Notes under the pieces: generated by a model
Seen by the model: the letters and a program-made list of their open reading frames with translations, nothing else
What the model was told of the DNA's origin: nothing
The model's database searches: none
Assembly (NCBI RefSeq): GCF_000420945.1
Contig: NZ_ATVX01000002.1
Location: 124,001-188,000 of the forward strand
DNA length: 64,000 nt
Direction: 5' to 3'
DNA from: Butyrivibrio sp. VCB2006
GTDB lineage: Bacteria; Bacillota; Clostridia; Lachnospirales; Lachnospiraceae
Shown: piece after piece, positions 8,207-17,881 of the stretch
Layout of the letters: each line of letters starts with the position of its first letter
How positions within the stretch are numbered: the stretch's first letter is position 1
Translations under genes and position numbers: made by a program

Positions 8207-9571
8207 TTACTGGAAATCTGTCATAAGAGCTATAATTCGCAGCACGAATAGAATATCTACTGCCCACATGATAGGGCTGATCTCTTTGATCTTACCTTCA
8301 ATAATCTTGATCACGAACCAGCCAATAATAGCGAACATGATACCTGTAGCAATTGAATATGAAAGAGGCATCATAATAAGAGCAAGGTAAGCACCTACTG
8401 AATCAGCAAGGTCTCCATCATCAAACTTAACCTTTGAAATACTAAATACCATAAGCATTCCTACATAGATAAGAGCAGGAGCTGTTGCAAATGAAGGGAT
8501 AGCCAAAAATACAGGGCTAAGTACTAATGATACAAGGAACATAACTCCAGTAGTTAAAGCTGTAAGTCCGGTCCTACCGCCGGCAGCGACACCTGCACCT
8601 GACTCTACAAAGCTGGTGATGGTTGATGTACCAAGAAGAGCACCGCAGGTAGTTCCTGCTGCATCAGCAAAGAATACTTTTCCTACTCTTGGAAGGTTGC
8701 CATCCTCATCAAGAAGTCCTGCCTTGTCAGCAATACCTACTACTGTACCTACTGTGTCAAAAAGATCTACATAAAGGAAACTGAACACGATAGCGATGAA
8801 ACGAATTATATGGTCAGCTGCCCAACCAAAGTTCAGCTTAAACGCAGTCTGAGAAATAGCTCCAAGCTGAAGTCCCTGAGAAAAATCAGGGAAAAGGCTT
8901 GTTCCCTCTGCAGGAGTATAGATTCCAACAGCCTGCAGTATCATTCCAAGTACCCAGGTAACAAGAATGCCTATAAGAACGCCTCCGGTAACCTTGTGGT
9001 AAACAAGCGCAGAAATAAGAATAAGACCAAAAAGTGCAAGAAGCATATTGAGGTCAGAGAAATCACCAAGTCCTACAATAGTTGAATCATTGGCAATAAT
9101 GATGCCTGCATTCTGCATACCGATAAAAGCTACGAATACACCGATACCGGCTGAAATACCAAATTTAAGGTTCTGTGGAATACCATTGATTATCTGCTCT
9201 CTGAACTTGAAAGCTGATAAGAGAATAAAGATAATACCCTCTACAAATACTGCTGCAAGAGCGATCTTGAATGGATCCTCCTCACCTGCAAGTTCTCCCA
9301 AACATACAGTGTAAGCAAAATACGCATTAAGGCCCAGTCCTGCAGAAAGACCGATTGGGTAATTGGCTAGAAAAGCCATTAAAAAAGTTGCTATAGCTGA
9401 TGCGATTGCTGTAGCAACAAAGACAGCGTTCGCATTCATACCGGAAGCACTAAGAATATTAGGATTTACGGCAAGAATGTACGCCATGGTCAGGAACGTG
9501 GTAAGACCTGCAATAATCTCCTGTTTGACAGTCGTACCATGCTCCTTGAGTTTGAAACACTTCTCCAACAT
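8207..9571 (-). CDS. NCS2/AzgA-type purine (guanine/hypoxanthine/adenine) permease
   Basis: This 454-residue integral membrane protein has many hydrophobic helices and the AzgA-type N-terminus EIIAGLTTFLTMAYILAVNP. Later it carries GTSTITSFVESGAGVAAGGRTG, the conserved substrate-site block. It imports purine bases by proton symport. The ribosome site AAGGAG lies 12 nt before ATG. The gap to the upstream CPBP gene is only about 40 nt, leaving no room for a purine riboswitch. Confidence 0.9.
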   Translation of the reverse strand: MLEKCFKLKEHGTTVKQEIIAGLTTFLTMAYILAVNPNILSASGMNANAVFVATAIASAIATFLMAFLANYPIGLSAGLGLNAYFAYTVCLGELAGEEDPFKIALAAVFVEGIIFILLSAFKFREQIINGIPQNLKFGISAGIGVFVAFIGMQNAGIIIANDSTIVGLGDFSDLNMLLALFGLILISALVYHKVTGGVLIGILVTWVLGMILQAVGIYTPAEGTSLFPDFSQGLQLGAISQTAFKLNFGWAADHIIRFIAIVFSFLYVDLFDTVGTVVGIADKAGLLDEDGNLPRVGKVFFADAAGTTCGALLGTSTITSFVESGAGVAAGGRTGLTALTTGVMFLVSLVLSPVFLAIPSFATAPALIYVGMLMVFSISKVKFDDGDLADSVGAYLALIMMPLSYSIATGIMFAIIGWFVIKIIEGKIKEISPIMWAVDILFVLRIIALMTDFQ

Positions 9572-9613
9572 TTCTTTTTCATCTCCTTGTGTTTTTTATT
9601 TATATTACCGGCT

Positions 9614-10246
9614 TTATCTGTTTAAGATTCTGCCAATAGCATAAACAATAGAATAAATATTATCGTAAAACTCAAAGGCCACATGTGCCATCACAGATAT
9701 ATAGATATTCCTTGTAACCACATAAGCTACAGTTACCGGAATAGCCATAAGCATCCATTCGGCAATCCCCAAAAATCCATGAGCCCTTGTCACTGAACAC
9801 AAGATAAGGCTTATAAGAGTAAGTACAAATACTCTTTTCTTGCTGCCAAAAGATATAATGGCCTTTCTGAAGAACAACTCCTCAGCAACAGGCTTCATTA
9901 CTATCATCATAAGTGCATAGAAAAACGTTGGTAGAATATCGTTACGAGTTATGATACTGACTGTACCATCTCTGACTGTAGCAAAATTCGGCAAAATCAA
10001 CTTATTCTTGATGTCATTGGCAAGCATAAGTCCGATAAAAGTCAGAGCAACCGGAAGCCAGAATCTCTTTATCCTAGTCAGATTGCGCGCAAATTTGCGG
10101 AATGAAAACTGCTTGTGAAAATAGTAGAAATAAATCAGCAAGCCAAGGTAAAACACAAAAAACAGGTGGAACGCCTGCATTGGCATTATTATTGTCGAAA
10201 TGACAAAAAGCAGTTCCCAAACTAGAGGTATATATAAACGTTTCAA
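9614..10246 (-). CDS. CPBP (CAAX/Abi) family intramembrane metalloprotease
   Basis: This 210-residue protein has about six hydrophobic helices. It contains the glutamate motif EELFFRK (EExxxR), then a histidine in TRAHGF, and a final MAHVAFEF segment, matching the metal-binding and catalytic pattern of CPBP proteases. These cleave membrane substrates, and some serve in bacteriocin self-immunity. The start codon is TTG at 10246, supported by GGAG 8 nt upstream; no ATG nearby fits. It may be co-transcribed with the purine permease downstream. Confidence 0.85.
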   Translation of the reverse strand: MKRLYIPLVWELLFVISTIIMPMQAFHLFFVFYLGLLIYFYYFHKQFSFRKFARNLTRIKRFWLPVALTFIGLMLANDIKNKLILPNFATVRDGTVSIITRNDILPTFFYALMMIVMKPVAEELFFRKAIISFGSKKRVFVLTLISLILCSVTRAHGFLGIAEWMLMAIPVTVAYVVTRNIYISVMAHVAFEFYDNIYSIVYAIGRILNR

Positions 10247-10300
10247 AGTAAGCTCCTTTTAATGTGAATCCACACCCCATTTATTATATAAGTAGGCCAC

Positions 10301-12109
10301 TTATTTTTCAAGAAGTCCTTTGATAACAAGCACATTGTTACGGTCTTTTTGCTTATAATCTACTTCTTTTCCCGATAAAGAGCTCTCACATTCTGATATC
10401 TCATCAAGTTCTTCCCAGGTTACAAGGCATATATGGCGCTTTTTTTCAGTATCCTTGGAAGGTCTTAACTTAGAATTTTCTTTAGCCTGACTTGCTCTCT
10501 TTTTGAAGGTTTCCATGTCCATTTTGGTGTAACCTGAAGCATAGTAAAAGGCATTCCATCTAAGATGTTCGGACTTAGCCAGATTCTCAAGCACCTCCCC
10601 AGGCAGTTCCTGTCCATTACAGACACCAAGTCTTTTTTGAAGAGCGGCCTGATAGTCAGCTGAAGCTCTTGAGCTCATTCTGTCAAAATAGCTGCAATCA
10701 GCCCAGTTCTTCTTGGGGGAAGCGCTGTTATTCATGTAGTAATGGTTGAGCTTTTTGGCGAGATCATCCATTGTTCCGGTGTAAAGAATATTGGCATCAA
10801 ACAAACTATATCTTTCCACTAGTTTACCCACTTCAAACTTGGCAATGCAATCACTGCAGCACTGATAAACAGGAAGATTTATGCCTCTAGTCCTCATAAA
10901 CTCCAGAATATTCATGGCAATTTCTCTGCCCATTCTGTCGTCTCCCACAGTAACAGCTATATATCTGAGTTTTTCAATATTTTCCTCAAGATATAACGCC
11001 AGCTCCCTACTTCTTCCATCGGCATTTTCAAAAGAAATATCATAGTTATCAAGAAGTGTACTAAATCTTGCCCTAAAGAAACCATCTGTATTACGGCCAT
11101 GTGAATCAAAAACCTTCACCTTAAAGTTACTTCCTTCAAACTGACCGTTTATTATTATCTTTTCAAGAAGCTCCTGACCCTTTCTGCCAAATCCGATCAG
11201 CAGAACATTGGTATCACAGGTAGCCTTTCCCTTCTCATCAAAAGAGATTGCGTCGCATATAGGATATTTCTGCATAAGAAGTCTTGCCAAAAGTTCTGCC
11301 TTATCAAAGACTCTGACAGTTCCATAGCCATATCTGTCTCCGATTGCCTGAAGCATGTCACCGTTATGCTCCTCATAGCCGTAGAGAATAACCTCTGTCT
11401 GTTCAGGTCTGACCTTGGCCTTTTCCAAAGCTCTCAGCACCTTAACGGCATAGTCCAGATTCTCATCAATATTATTGGAAAGCGCACAGAGTCTGAACTT
11501 GCTCTTTCCACGCTTTACAGAAAGTCTGTGAAGAAAACTGACATCAGGATTAAGAGCCTTACTGTCAGCAAATAACAGCCCACCCATCTGGCTGATCTGT
11601 GTCTCTTTTCCATTGGCGTTAGTACCTACGTAAACAATGGATGTATGGTCGTTTCCGGAAAGATTTCGTCCATATGTCAGAGAGTTTTCTGTTATTCCAT
11701 AAATAAGCTCCACATCATTAATATGCAAAAAGAATGTTCTGATCTTTTTGAGCATTCCCTTGGCAACCGCCATAATAATGGCACTGGCCAAAGAATAGTA
11801 TGCAAGGAAGTGAACAATCCAAAATGGAATCATCCATTTGGAATCGGCGCCAACCATTTTTTCAAAGGCGCCAACATTATTGATACCGGCAAACATTCTG
11901 CCCACATCTACCACAGTTTCAAAGATTGCCGCAATCAGGTTTGTAGCTTCAAAAGCATGGGCGGTTCCATAAATACAGATTCCGCCTATGGATGAAATAA
12001 AGAACGTAAATCCCAGCCATTTTTCTCTCTGGTCCTGATTAAGTGCCAGGTATAAAATAACTGCGGCAAAAACCGCTGCTGAAAATAGTACGACTACAAC
12101 GTATTCCAT
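10301..12109 (-). CDS. Membrane protein with tandem NAD(P)-binding (TrkA-N-like) and C-terminal RyR-like domains
   Basis: This 602-residue protein has an N-terminal membrane helix pair and another hydrophobic stretch near residues 90-115. Its cytosolic region resembles ion-channel regulatory Rossmann domains: a first unit near residues 135-270, then VLLIGFGRKGQELLEKI, a clear GxGxxG dinucleotide loop, near residue 300. The C-terminus has SEHLRWNAFYYASGY and HICLVTWEELDE, which match the RyR domain pattern. I infer a ligand- or NAD-gated membrane sensor or transporter subunit. There is no pore selectivity motif that I can see. The start is supported by GGGAG upstream. Confidence 0.65.
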   Translation of the reverse strand: MEYVVVVLFSAAVFAAVILYLALNQDQREKWLGFTFFISSIGGICIYGTAHAFEATNLIAAIFETVVDVGRMFAGINNVGAFEKMVGADSKWMIPFWIVHFLAYYSLASAIIMAVAKGMLKKIRTFFLHINDVELIYGITENSLTYGRNLSGNDHTSIVYVGTNANGKETQISQMGGLLFADSKALNPDVSFLHRLSVKRGKSKFRLCALSNNIDENLDYAVKVLRALEKAKVRPEQTEVILYGYEEHNGDMLQAIGDRYGYGTVRVFDKAELLARLLMQKYPICDAISFDEKGKATCDTNVLLIGFGRKGQELLEKIIINGQFEGSNFKVKVFDSHGRNTDGFFRARFSTLLDNYDISFENADGRSRELALYLEENIEKLRYIAVTVGDDRMGREIAMNILEFMRTRGINLPVYQCCSDCIAKFEVGKLVERYSLFDANILYTGTMDDLAKKLNHYYMNNSASPKKNWADCSYFDRMSSRASADYQAALQKRLGVCNGQELPGEVLENLAKSEHLRWNAFYYASGYTKMDMETFKKRASQAKENSKLRPSKDTEKKRHICLVTWEELDEISECESSLSGKEVDYKQKDRNNVLVIKGLLEK

Positions 12110-12295
12110 AAAATCTCCCTCAAAAGCCTAGAATTTTAGAACCATTTCATAATCTTCACTCCCCAATATATCACATTTTATGCAAACATTCTGCTTCTTT
12201 TACAGATTGTCATTTACATGCTAAAATGTGTTGTCGCATAACTTGTTGCAGCTTATAGCTTTTTAATATAGATATATTTGGGAGATTGATCCAAA

Positions 12296-14278
12296 ATGAT
12301 TCTTTCTGTACATAACATTAATAAAACATTTGACGGCAAGGATATATTGCGTGGTGCTTCATTTCATATGGAAAAAGATGAAAAAGCTGCCATTGTCGGT
12401 ATCAACGGCGCCGGAAAGACAACTCTTATAAAGATTATTATCGGTGAACTATCTGCAGATGACGGAGATGTGACCTTTTCCAAGGATGTCACCTGGGGAT
12501 ATCTTGCACAGAACCAGAATATTGATTCAGAAAACACAATTTATGATGAACTTGTGGAAGTTAAAAAAGACGTCATCGAACTTGAGCGAAACATCCGACT
12601 TGCTGAAGAAAACATGAAGCATGTACAGGGGGGCGAACTGGAAGCCCTTATGGATAAGTACACCAGAATGCAGGATGAGTTTCAGCGCATGTCAGGCTAC
12701 GCCTGGCAAAGTGAAGTTACCGGTGTTGCCAAGGGTCTTGGCTTTTTGGATGAAGAGCTGGGCAAGAAAATCAGCACTCTCTCCGGAGGCCAGAAAACAA
12801 GAGTTGCCCTCGGAAAGCTTCTTTTGCAGAAGCCAGACCTTATTATCCTGGACGAGCCCACTAACCATCTTGATATGAACTCAATCAGATGGCTTGAAAA
12901 CTATCTTCTCAACTATAAGGGTGCTGTGCTGATCGTATCTCATGACAGATATTTCCTTGATAAAATAGCCGGAAAGATAATCGAAGTAGAAAATACCAAG
13001 GTTACATCCTTTACCGGAAACTACAGTGCTTACGCTGTTAAAAAAGAGCAGCTTCGTGCCACACAATGGAACGCCTATATCAAACAGCAGGCCGAGATCA
13101 AGCACCAGGAAGAAGTTATAGCCAAGCTTAAATCCTTTAACAGAGAAAAATCCATAAAGCGTGCCGAGAGCCGTGAAAAAATGCTTGATAAAATCGAAGT
13201 GTTGGATAAGCCCATTACTATCGATGACCGCATGAAAATAAGTCTTACCCCTTCCTGTGAAAGTGGAAATGACGTTTTGACTGCGACGGGATTATCCAAA
13301 TCCTTTGGAAACGAGAAGCTCTTTAGCGGTCTTAACTTTGAAATCAAAAAGGGTGAACACGTTGCTATTATCGGTGACAACGGAACCGGTAAAACCACTC
13401 TTCTAAAGATAATTAACGGCGTTGAAAGCCTTGATGGCGGGGAAATTGACCTTGGAGTCAAGGTCCATATCGGCTACTACGATCAGGAGCACCATGTTCT
13501 TCATGACGAGAAAACCTTGTTTGAAGAGATTTCAGATGCCTATCCCAACATGAATAACACCGAGATCAGAAATACTCTGGCAGCATTCCTTTTTACCGGG
13601 GATGATGTATTTAAGCGTATCGGAGATCTTTCCGGTGGTGAAAAGGGCCGTGTATCACTGGCTAAGCTTATGCTCTCCGATGCAAACTTCCTGATTCTTG
13701 ATGAGCCAACCAACCACCTGGACATTACATCTAAAGAGATTTTGGAAACAGCAATTTCAGGCTACACTGGAACCGTTCTGTATGTAAGCCACGACCGTTA
13801 CTTCATCAACAGAACTGCCACAAGAATCCTTGATCTGACTCACGGAACCTTTGTTAATTACATTGGTAACTATGATTACTATATTGAACATGTAGATGAA
13901 CAGATGAATCGCCTGTTTGGTGTATCCGGCAACGTAGGCAATGCTTCTCTTGCCGATGGCAGCTATAAATATGGCACTCCGGCTGCCCCTCAGGTTCAAG
14001 CTCCTAGTGATAATTCTTCGGCACTGGATTGGAAAGCCCAGAAAGAACTCCAAGCCAAGAAAAGAAAACTTGAGAATTCTCTTAAAAAGTGTGAAGACGA
14101 TATAGCTAAGCTTGAAGCCAGGGACTCTGAAATCAATGAGCTTCTTGCAGATCCTTCTATCGGCACAGACCTTGCCAAGCTGCGAAAGCTCACAGACGAA
14201 CAGACAGAGCTTCAGGATAAGCTTGCTACCTTGTTTGATGAGTGGGAGCAATTATCTTCCGATCTTGAAAATCTATAA
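12296..14278 (+). CDS. ABC-F family ATPase (YdiF/Uup-like)
   Basis: This is a complete 660-residue ABC-F protein with two ATPase domains. P-loops are GINGAGKTT (about residue 34) and GDNGTGKTT (about residue 361). Signatures are LSGGQKTR and LSGGEKGR, both Walker B segments read ILDEPTNHLD, and both H-loops are canonical VSHDRYF. The interdomain linker is charged, and the C-terminal coiled coil (residues 570-660, rich in K, E, L) matches the YdiF/Uup branch. It probably acts in translation quality control. The ribosome site GGGAG is 11-12 nt upstream. Unlike the ABC-F fragment at the window start, its ATPase motifs are intact. Confidence 0.9.
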   Translation: MILSVHNINKTFDGKDILRGASFHMEKDEKAAIVGINGAGKTTLIKIIIGELSADDGDVTFSKDVTWGYLAQNQNIDSENTIYDELVEVKKDVIELERNIRLAEENMKHVQGGELEALMDKYTRMQDEFQRMSGYAWQSEVTGVAKGLGFLDEELGKKISTLSGGQKTRVALGKLLLQKPDLIILDEPTNHLDMNSIRWLENYLLNYKGAVLIVSHDRYFLDKIAGKIIEVENTKVTSFTGNYSAYAVKKEQLRATQWNAYIKQQAEIKHQEEVIAKLKSFNREKSIKRAESREKMLDKIEVLDKPITIDDRMKISLTPSCESGNDVLTATGLSKSFGNEKLFSGLNFEIKKGEHVAIIGDNGTGKTTLLKIINGVESLDGGEIDLGVKVHIGYYDQEHHVLHDEKTLFEEISDAYPNMNNTEIRNTLAAFLFTGDDVFKRIGDLSGGEKGRVSLAKLMLSDANFLILDEPTNHLDITSKEILETAISGYTGTVLYVSHDRYFINRTATRILDLTHGTFVNYIGNYDYYIEHVDEQMNRLFGVSGNVGNASLADGSYKYGTPAAPQVQAPSDNSSALDWKAQKELQAKKRKLENSLKKCEDDIAKLEARDSEINELLADPSIGTDLAKLRKLTDEQTELQDKLATLFDEWEQLSSDLENL

Positions 14279-14288
14279 CTTGAAACGC

Positions 14289-14322
14289 AAAAGGATGCGC
14301 ACAAAGCGCATCCTTTTTTATT
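14289..14322. terminator. Bidirectional terminator between the ABC-F gene and icd
   Basis: The stem AAAGGATGCGC/GCGCATCCTTT with loop ACAAA runs into TTTTTTA on the plus strand. The convergent icd gene ends at 14330, so it probably serves both. Confidence 0.9.
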
Positions 14323-14329
14323 CAAAATA

Positions 14330-15535
14330 TTACATTTTCTCAAGTTCAGCTGCAATCGCATCAAGGAACTCTTCTGATCCAAGCTTAATAGGATTAGGAA
14401 GACTGGTAATAAGAGCAAGGTCTCCGGTCATACGTCCTGACTCGATTACTGATAAAGTTGCCTTCTCAAGGTTATCTGCAAAGGTCATGAGCTCAGAAAT
14501 TCCATCAAGCTCTCCTCTCTTACGAAGGGCACCTGTCCAGGCAAAAATTGTAGCTACAGGGTTAGTTGATGTAGGTTCTCCCTTAAGGTACTTGTAATAA
14601 TGTCTCTGAACAGTTCCATGAGCAGCCTCATACTCGTAAACACCTGTAGGTGATACAAGTACTGATGTCATCATGGCAAGTGAACCAAATGCTGATGATA
14701 CCATATCGCTCATTACATCGCCGTCATAGTTCTTGCAGGCCCAGATAAATCCACCTTTAGACTTCATAACACGGGCTACTGCGTCATCAATAAGTGTGTA
14801 GAAATAAGTAATTCCTGCAGCTTCAAAATCCTTTTTGAATTCCTTTTCATAGATTTCATCAAAGATATCTCTGAATCTTCTGTCATAGGTCTTACTGATA
14901 GTGTCCTTGGTTCCAAGCCAGAGCTCTTTTTTCTCGGAAAGAGCATACTTAAAGCAGGCTCTTGCAAAGCTCTCTATAGAAGCATCCTTATTGTGCATAC
15001 CCTGAATAATTCCGGGCTCTTTAAATTCGTGAATAGTCTCTCTGATTTCTGTTCCATCCTCGCCTGTAAATACAAGCTCAGCCTTACCTGGGCCCGGAAC
15101 TCTTATCTCTACATTCTTGTAAACATCGCCATACGCATGTCTTGCAAGAGTAATTGGGCTTTCCCAGGTTCTGACATTAGGCTCGATGCCCTTTACCATA
15201 ATAGGTGTACGGAAAACAGTTCCATCAAGAATTGCTCTGATAGTGCCGTTAGGGCTCTTATACATCTTCTTAAGGCTGTATTCCTTAACTCTCTCATCAT
15301 TAGGAGTGATTGTGGCACACTTTACGGCAACTCCGTATTTAAGGGTTGCATTGGCACTGTCTACTGTAACCTGATCATCTGTCTCATCTCTATGCTTGAG
15401 ACCAAGATCATAATACTCACTTTTAAGATCAACAAAAGGTAAAATCAGCTTGTCCTTGATAAGCTGCCATAAAACCCTTGTCATCTCATCCCCATCCATC
15501 TCAACGATGGGAGTTGTCATCTTAATTTTCTCCAT
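14330..15535 (-). CDS. icd: NADP-dependent isocitrate dehydrogenase (type II, eukaryotic-like)
   Basis: This enzyme oxidises isocitrate to 2-oxoglutarate with NADP+. The 401-residue length and the blocks [28 protein letters not shown] and [20 protein letters not shown] (here [16 protein letters not shown]) identify the homodimeric type II family. The ribosome site AGGAGG lies 4-5 nt before ATG. It is the last gene of the operon Re-citrate synthase - GntR - icd, which supplies 2-oxoglutarate for glutamate in an anaerobe. Aconitase is not in the window. Confidence 0.93.
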   Translation of the reverse strand: MEKIKMTTPIVEMDGDEMTRVLWQLIKDKLILPFVDLKSEYYDLGLKHRDETDDQVTVDSANATLKYGVAVKCATITPNDERVKEYSLKKMYKSPNGTIRAILDGTVFRTPIMVKGIEPNVRTWESPITLARHAYGDVYKNVEIRVPGPGKAELVFTGEDGTEIRETIHEFKEPGIIQGMHNKDASIESFARACFKYALSEKKELWLGTKDTISKTYDRRFRDIFDEIYEKEFKKDFEAAGITYFYTLIDDAVARVMKSKGGFIWACKNYDGDVMSDMVSSAFGSLAMMTSVLVSPTGVYEYEAAHGTVQRHYYKYLKGEPTSTNPVATIFAWTGALRKRGELDGISELMTFADNLEKATLSVIESGRMTGDLALITSLPNPIKLGSEEFLDAIAAELEKM

Positions 15536-15553
15536 TCCATCCTCCTATAAGTG

Positions 15554-16234
15554 TTACTCGTACATATCAAGAAGTCCCTTGTCGACCATGTTCTCATATG
15601 CGTTGATCATATGCTGGTTGGCAAGCTCTTCTGCTTTATCCGGGTTATTTTCCTTAATTGCTTCCATGATAAACTTGTGCTCTACGTTAGACACAGCACC
15701 TCTGTTACTGGAAAGTGTCTTTTGTCTTACTCTCCATACATAGCTGTGGTAATCCTTGAGCAAATGCTCAAGCATCTTGGAATTGCAAGCCTCATACATT
15801 ATTGTGTGGAATCTGTTATCAAGCTCAGCCATCTGTTCCATATGTCCCCTTGCAGCATGGAACTCAGCCAGATAGATAACCTCTTCCATCTCCTCAAGCT
15901 GTTCCTTGGTGATATTCTCACAGGCCCATCTCGCGCAAAGACCTTCCAGTTTTGATCTGATCATATAGATATCTTTGATATCCTTGACCTTAATACCGGT
16001 AACATAAGCTCCCTTATTAGGTATGATCTGAATAAGGCCCTCAAGTTCAAGCTGTCTGAAGGCTTCTCTTACAGGAGTTCTGGACACTCCAAGTTCCTGT
16101 CCGATTGCAACTTCCTTAAGCTCCTCGTGATCCTTGTACTTACCGTTAAGGATGTCTTCTCTGATTCTGTTAAATACTCTTCCTCGAAGTGAATATTTAT
16201 CGGTAACTTCACCTTTTAAATCACTATTTCCCAT
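15554..16234 (-). CDS. GntR-family transcriptional regulator, FadR/FCD subgroup
   Basis: This 226-residue regulator has an N-terminal winged helix (residues 15-80, with GVSRTPVREAFRQLELEGL) and a C-terminal helical FCD ligand domain containing the metal-type residues in RSKLEGLCARWA and NRFHTIMYEACN. It lies between citrate synthase and icd, 10 nt and 18 nt from each, so it is co-transcribed with them. A palindrome ATTGTATACAAT in the operon promoter is of the kind FCD regulators bind, which suggests autoregulation. The effector may be a di- or tricarboxylate; that is inference. Confidence 0.88.
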   Translation of the reverse strand: MGNSDLKGEVTDKYSLRGRVFNRIREDILNGKYKDHEELKEVAIGQELGVSRTPVREAFRQLELEGLIQIIPNKGAYVTGIKVKDIKDIYMIRSKLEGLCARWACENITKEQLEEMEEVIYLAEFHAARGHMEQMAELDNRFHTIMYEACNSKMLEHLLKDYHSYVWRVRQKTLSSNRGAVSNVEHKFIMEAIKENNPDKAEELANQHMINAYENMVDKGLLDMYE

Positions 16235-16244
16235 TTTTATCCTC

Positions 16245-17675
16245 TTACTTTTTTACAATCTCACCTTCCTTGACTACAATGCCAAGTTCCTTGCTGACCT
16301 TTTCAATCTCGCGAACAAGTTCTTTATCAGTCATAACAGTAACTCTTCCGCCTGCATACTCGCTGTCGACCCACTCTTTTATCTTGGTAACAAGGGGTGA
16401 TGTCTTGGATAACATATGCTCGTCTCTAAGCTTGTAATGAACATTTATCCAGTGAGCAATTCCTGCAAGTCCTGAGGTGTTTGATACAGCACTTACCGGA
16501 GGTCTTCTGAGGAACTTCTCTGTATCAAAGATATTGTATATCTCCTCATTCTTGAGAAGTCCGTCTGCGTGAATACCTGCTCTTGTTACATTGAAGTTCT
16601 TACCAACAAACGGAGTATTGGCAGGAACCGTAAATCCGATTTCCTTTTCGTAATACTCAGCAAGGTCGGTGATAACCTGGGTATTCATGCCATTTAACGT
16701 ACCCTTAAGTTGCGCATATTCAAATACCATGGCTTCAAGTGGCGTATTACCTGTTCTCTCACCAATACCAAACAAGGAAGTATTAACTGATGAACATCCA
16801 TAAATCCAGGCTGTTGTTGAATTTGTAACCGCCTTGTAGAAATCGTTGTGTCCGTGCCACTCTATAAGTTCACTTGGAACACCGGCATTTGTGTTGATGG
16901 CGTATATGATACCCTGTACACTTCTCGGAATAACGGCACCTGAGAAATTTACACCATATCCCATGGTATCACAAGCTCTTACCTTAATAGGAATCTTATA
17001 CTCATCCTTAAGCTTCATAAGCTCTAAGCAGAACGGAACAACAAATCCGAAAATATCTGCTCTTGTTATATCCTCAAGATGGCACCTTGGGCTGATTCCA
17101 GCCTCCAGACAGGAACGAACAACGCTAAGGTAGTGCTCTAGCGCCTGTCTTCTTGTCATCTTAAGTTTTAAGAAAATATGATAATCCGAACAGGAAACCA
17201 AAATTCCCGTTTCCTTCATCCCCATGGACTTAACAAGCTTGAAGTCCTCTTCACTGGCTCTTATCCAGCTTGTGACCTCAGGAAACTTATAGCCTCTTTC
17301 CATACATTTATACGCAGCATCACGATCGCTCTTACTATATAAAAAGAACTCGCTCTGACGAATCATTCCATTAGGTCCGCCAAGCTCGTGAAACATATCA
17401 TAAATATGAACAATCTGATCTGTTGTATAAGGTGCTCTGGACTGCTGACCATCTCTAAAAGTAGTATCTGTTATCCAGATTTCCTTGGGCATATTGTGAG
17501 GTACGATTCTATCATTAAAAGGAATCTTAGGAACCTCTTCATATGGAAACATATTTCTAAATACGTTAGGCCTCTCAACATCGTCAAGAATATACATATG
17601 CTCCTCGATCTGAAGCAGATTATTCTTGTCATTCATGGTGACAGGCCGGTTTTGGAATGTACTATTATCCTGCAT
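16245..17675 (-). CDS. Re-citrate synthase (HMGL/homocitrate synthase-like family)
   Basis: This 476-residue protein is of the DRE-TIM metallolyase superfamily, not of ordinary Si-citrate synthase. Seen: ITDTTFRDGQQSR (metal and substrate loop, near residue 70), CDTMGYG, EWHGHNDFYKAV (metal histidines), and GIGERTGNTPLEAM. The sequence matches the Re-citrate synthase group described in Clostridium kluyveri, which condenses acetyl-CoA and oxaloacetate with opposite stereochemistry. A homocitrate or isopropylmalate synthase role is less likely given icd in the same operon. The start ATG at 17675 follows GGGGAAAG. Confidence 0.85.
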   Translation of the reverse strand: MQDNSTFQNRPVTMNDKNNLLQIEEHMYILDDVERPNVFRNMFPYEEVPKIPFNDRIVPHNMPKEIWITDTTFRDGQQSRAPYTTDQIVHIYDMFHELGGPNGMIRQSEFFLYSKSDRDAAYKCMERGYKFPEVTSWIRASEEDFKLVKSMGMKETGILVSCSDYHIFLKLKMTRRQALEHYLSVVRSCLEAGISPRCHLEDITRADIFGFVVPFCLELMKLKDEYKIPIKVRACDTMGYGVNFSGAVIPRSVQGIIYAINTNAGVPSELIEWHGHNDFYKAVTNSTTAWIYGCSSVNTSLFGIGERTGNTPLEAMVFEYAQLKGTLNGMNTQVITDLAEYYEKEIGFTVPANTPFVGKNFNVTRAGIHADGLLKNEEIYNIFDTEKFLRRPPVSAVSNTSGLAGIAHWINVHYKLRDEHMLSKTSPLVTKIKEWVDSEYAGGRVTVMTDKELVREIEKVSKELGIVVKEGEIVKK

Positions 17676-17748
17676 GATTACTTTCCCCGCGACAAAAAAC
17701 TTGTCAAGTATGTTGCTGTTACAAGGTTAAAATTGTTCTTTGGGTATA

Positions 17749-17777
17749 ATTGTATACAATCATACCATCCATGTCAA
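17749..17777 (-). promoter_or_regulatory. Promoter and palindromic operator of the Re-citrate synthase operon
   Basis: On the minus strand TTGACA (17772-17777), a 17-nt spacer and TACAAT (17749-17754) form a near-consensus promoter. The perfect 12-bp palindrome ATTGTATACAAT (17749-17760) covers the -10. A second palindrome, ACTTGTCAAGT (17699-17709), lies in the 5' leader. The GntR protein of the operon is the obvious candidate to bind. Confidence 0.85.
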
Positions 17778-17825
17778 TGCACTAAAGTACTAAAACAAGA
17801 ATGCTTTATAATGTAGTATTTTCCA

Positions 17826-17858
17826 TAAAAAAGAGGTGAGATACAATCATCTCACCTC
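17826..17858 (-). terminator. Terminator of the EAL gene
   Basis: A perfect 10-bp stem GAGGTGAGAT/ATCTCACCTC encloses 6 nt and is followed by six Ts on the minus strand, just past the EAL gene stop. Confidence 0.9.
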
Positions 17859-17881
17859 GTAAAGACTTCAAAATATAGTAT

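Noticed and set aside
9572..9613. Purine riboswitch before the NCS2 permease
   Set aside because: The gap is only about 40 nt and holds just the ribosome site.
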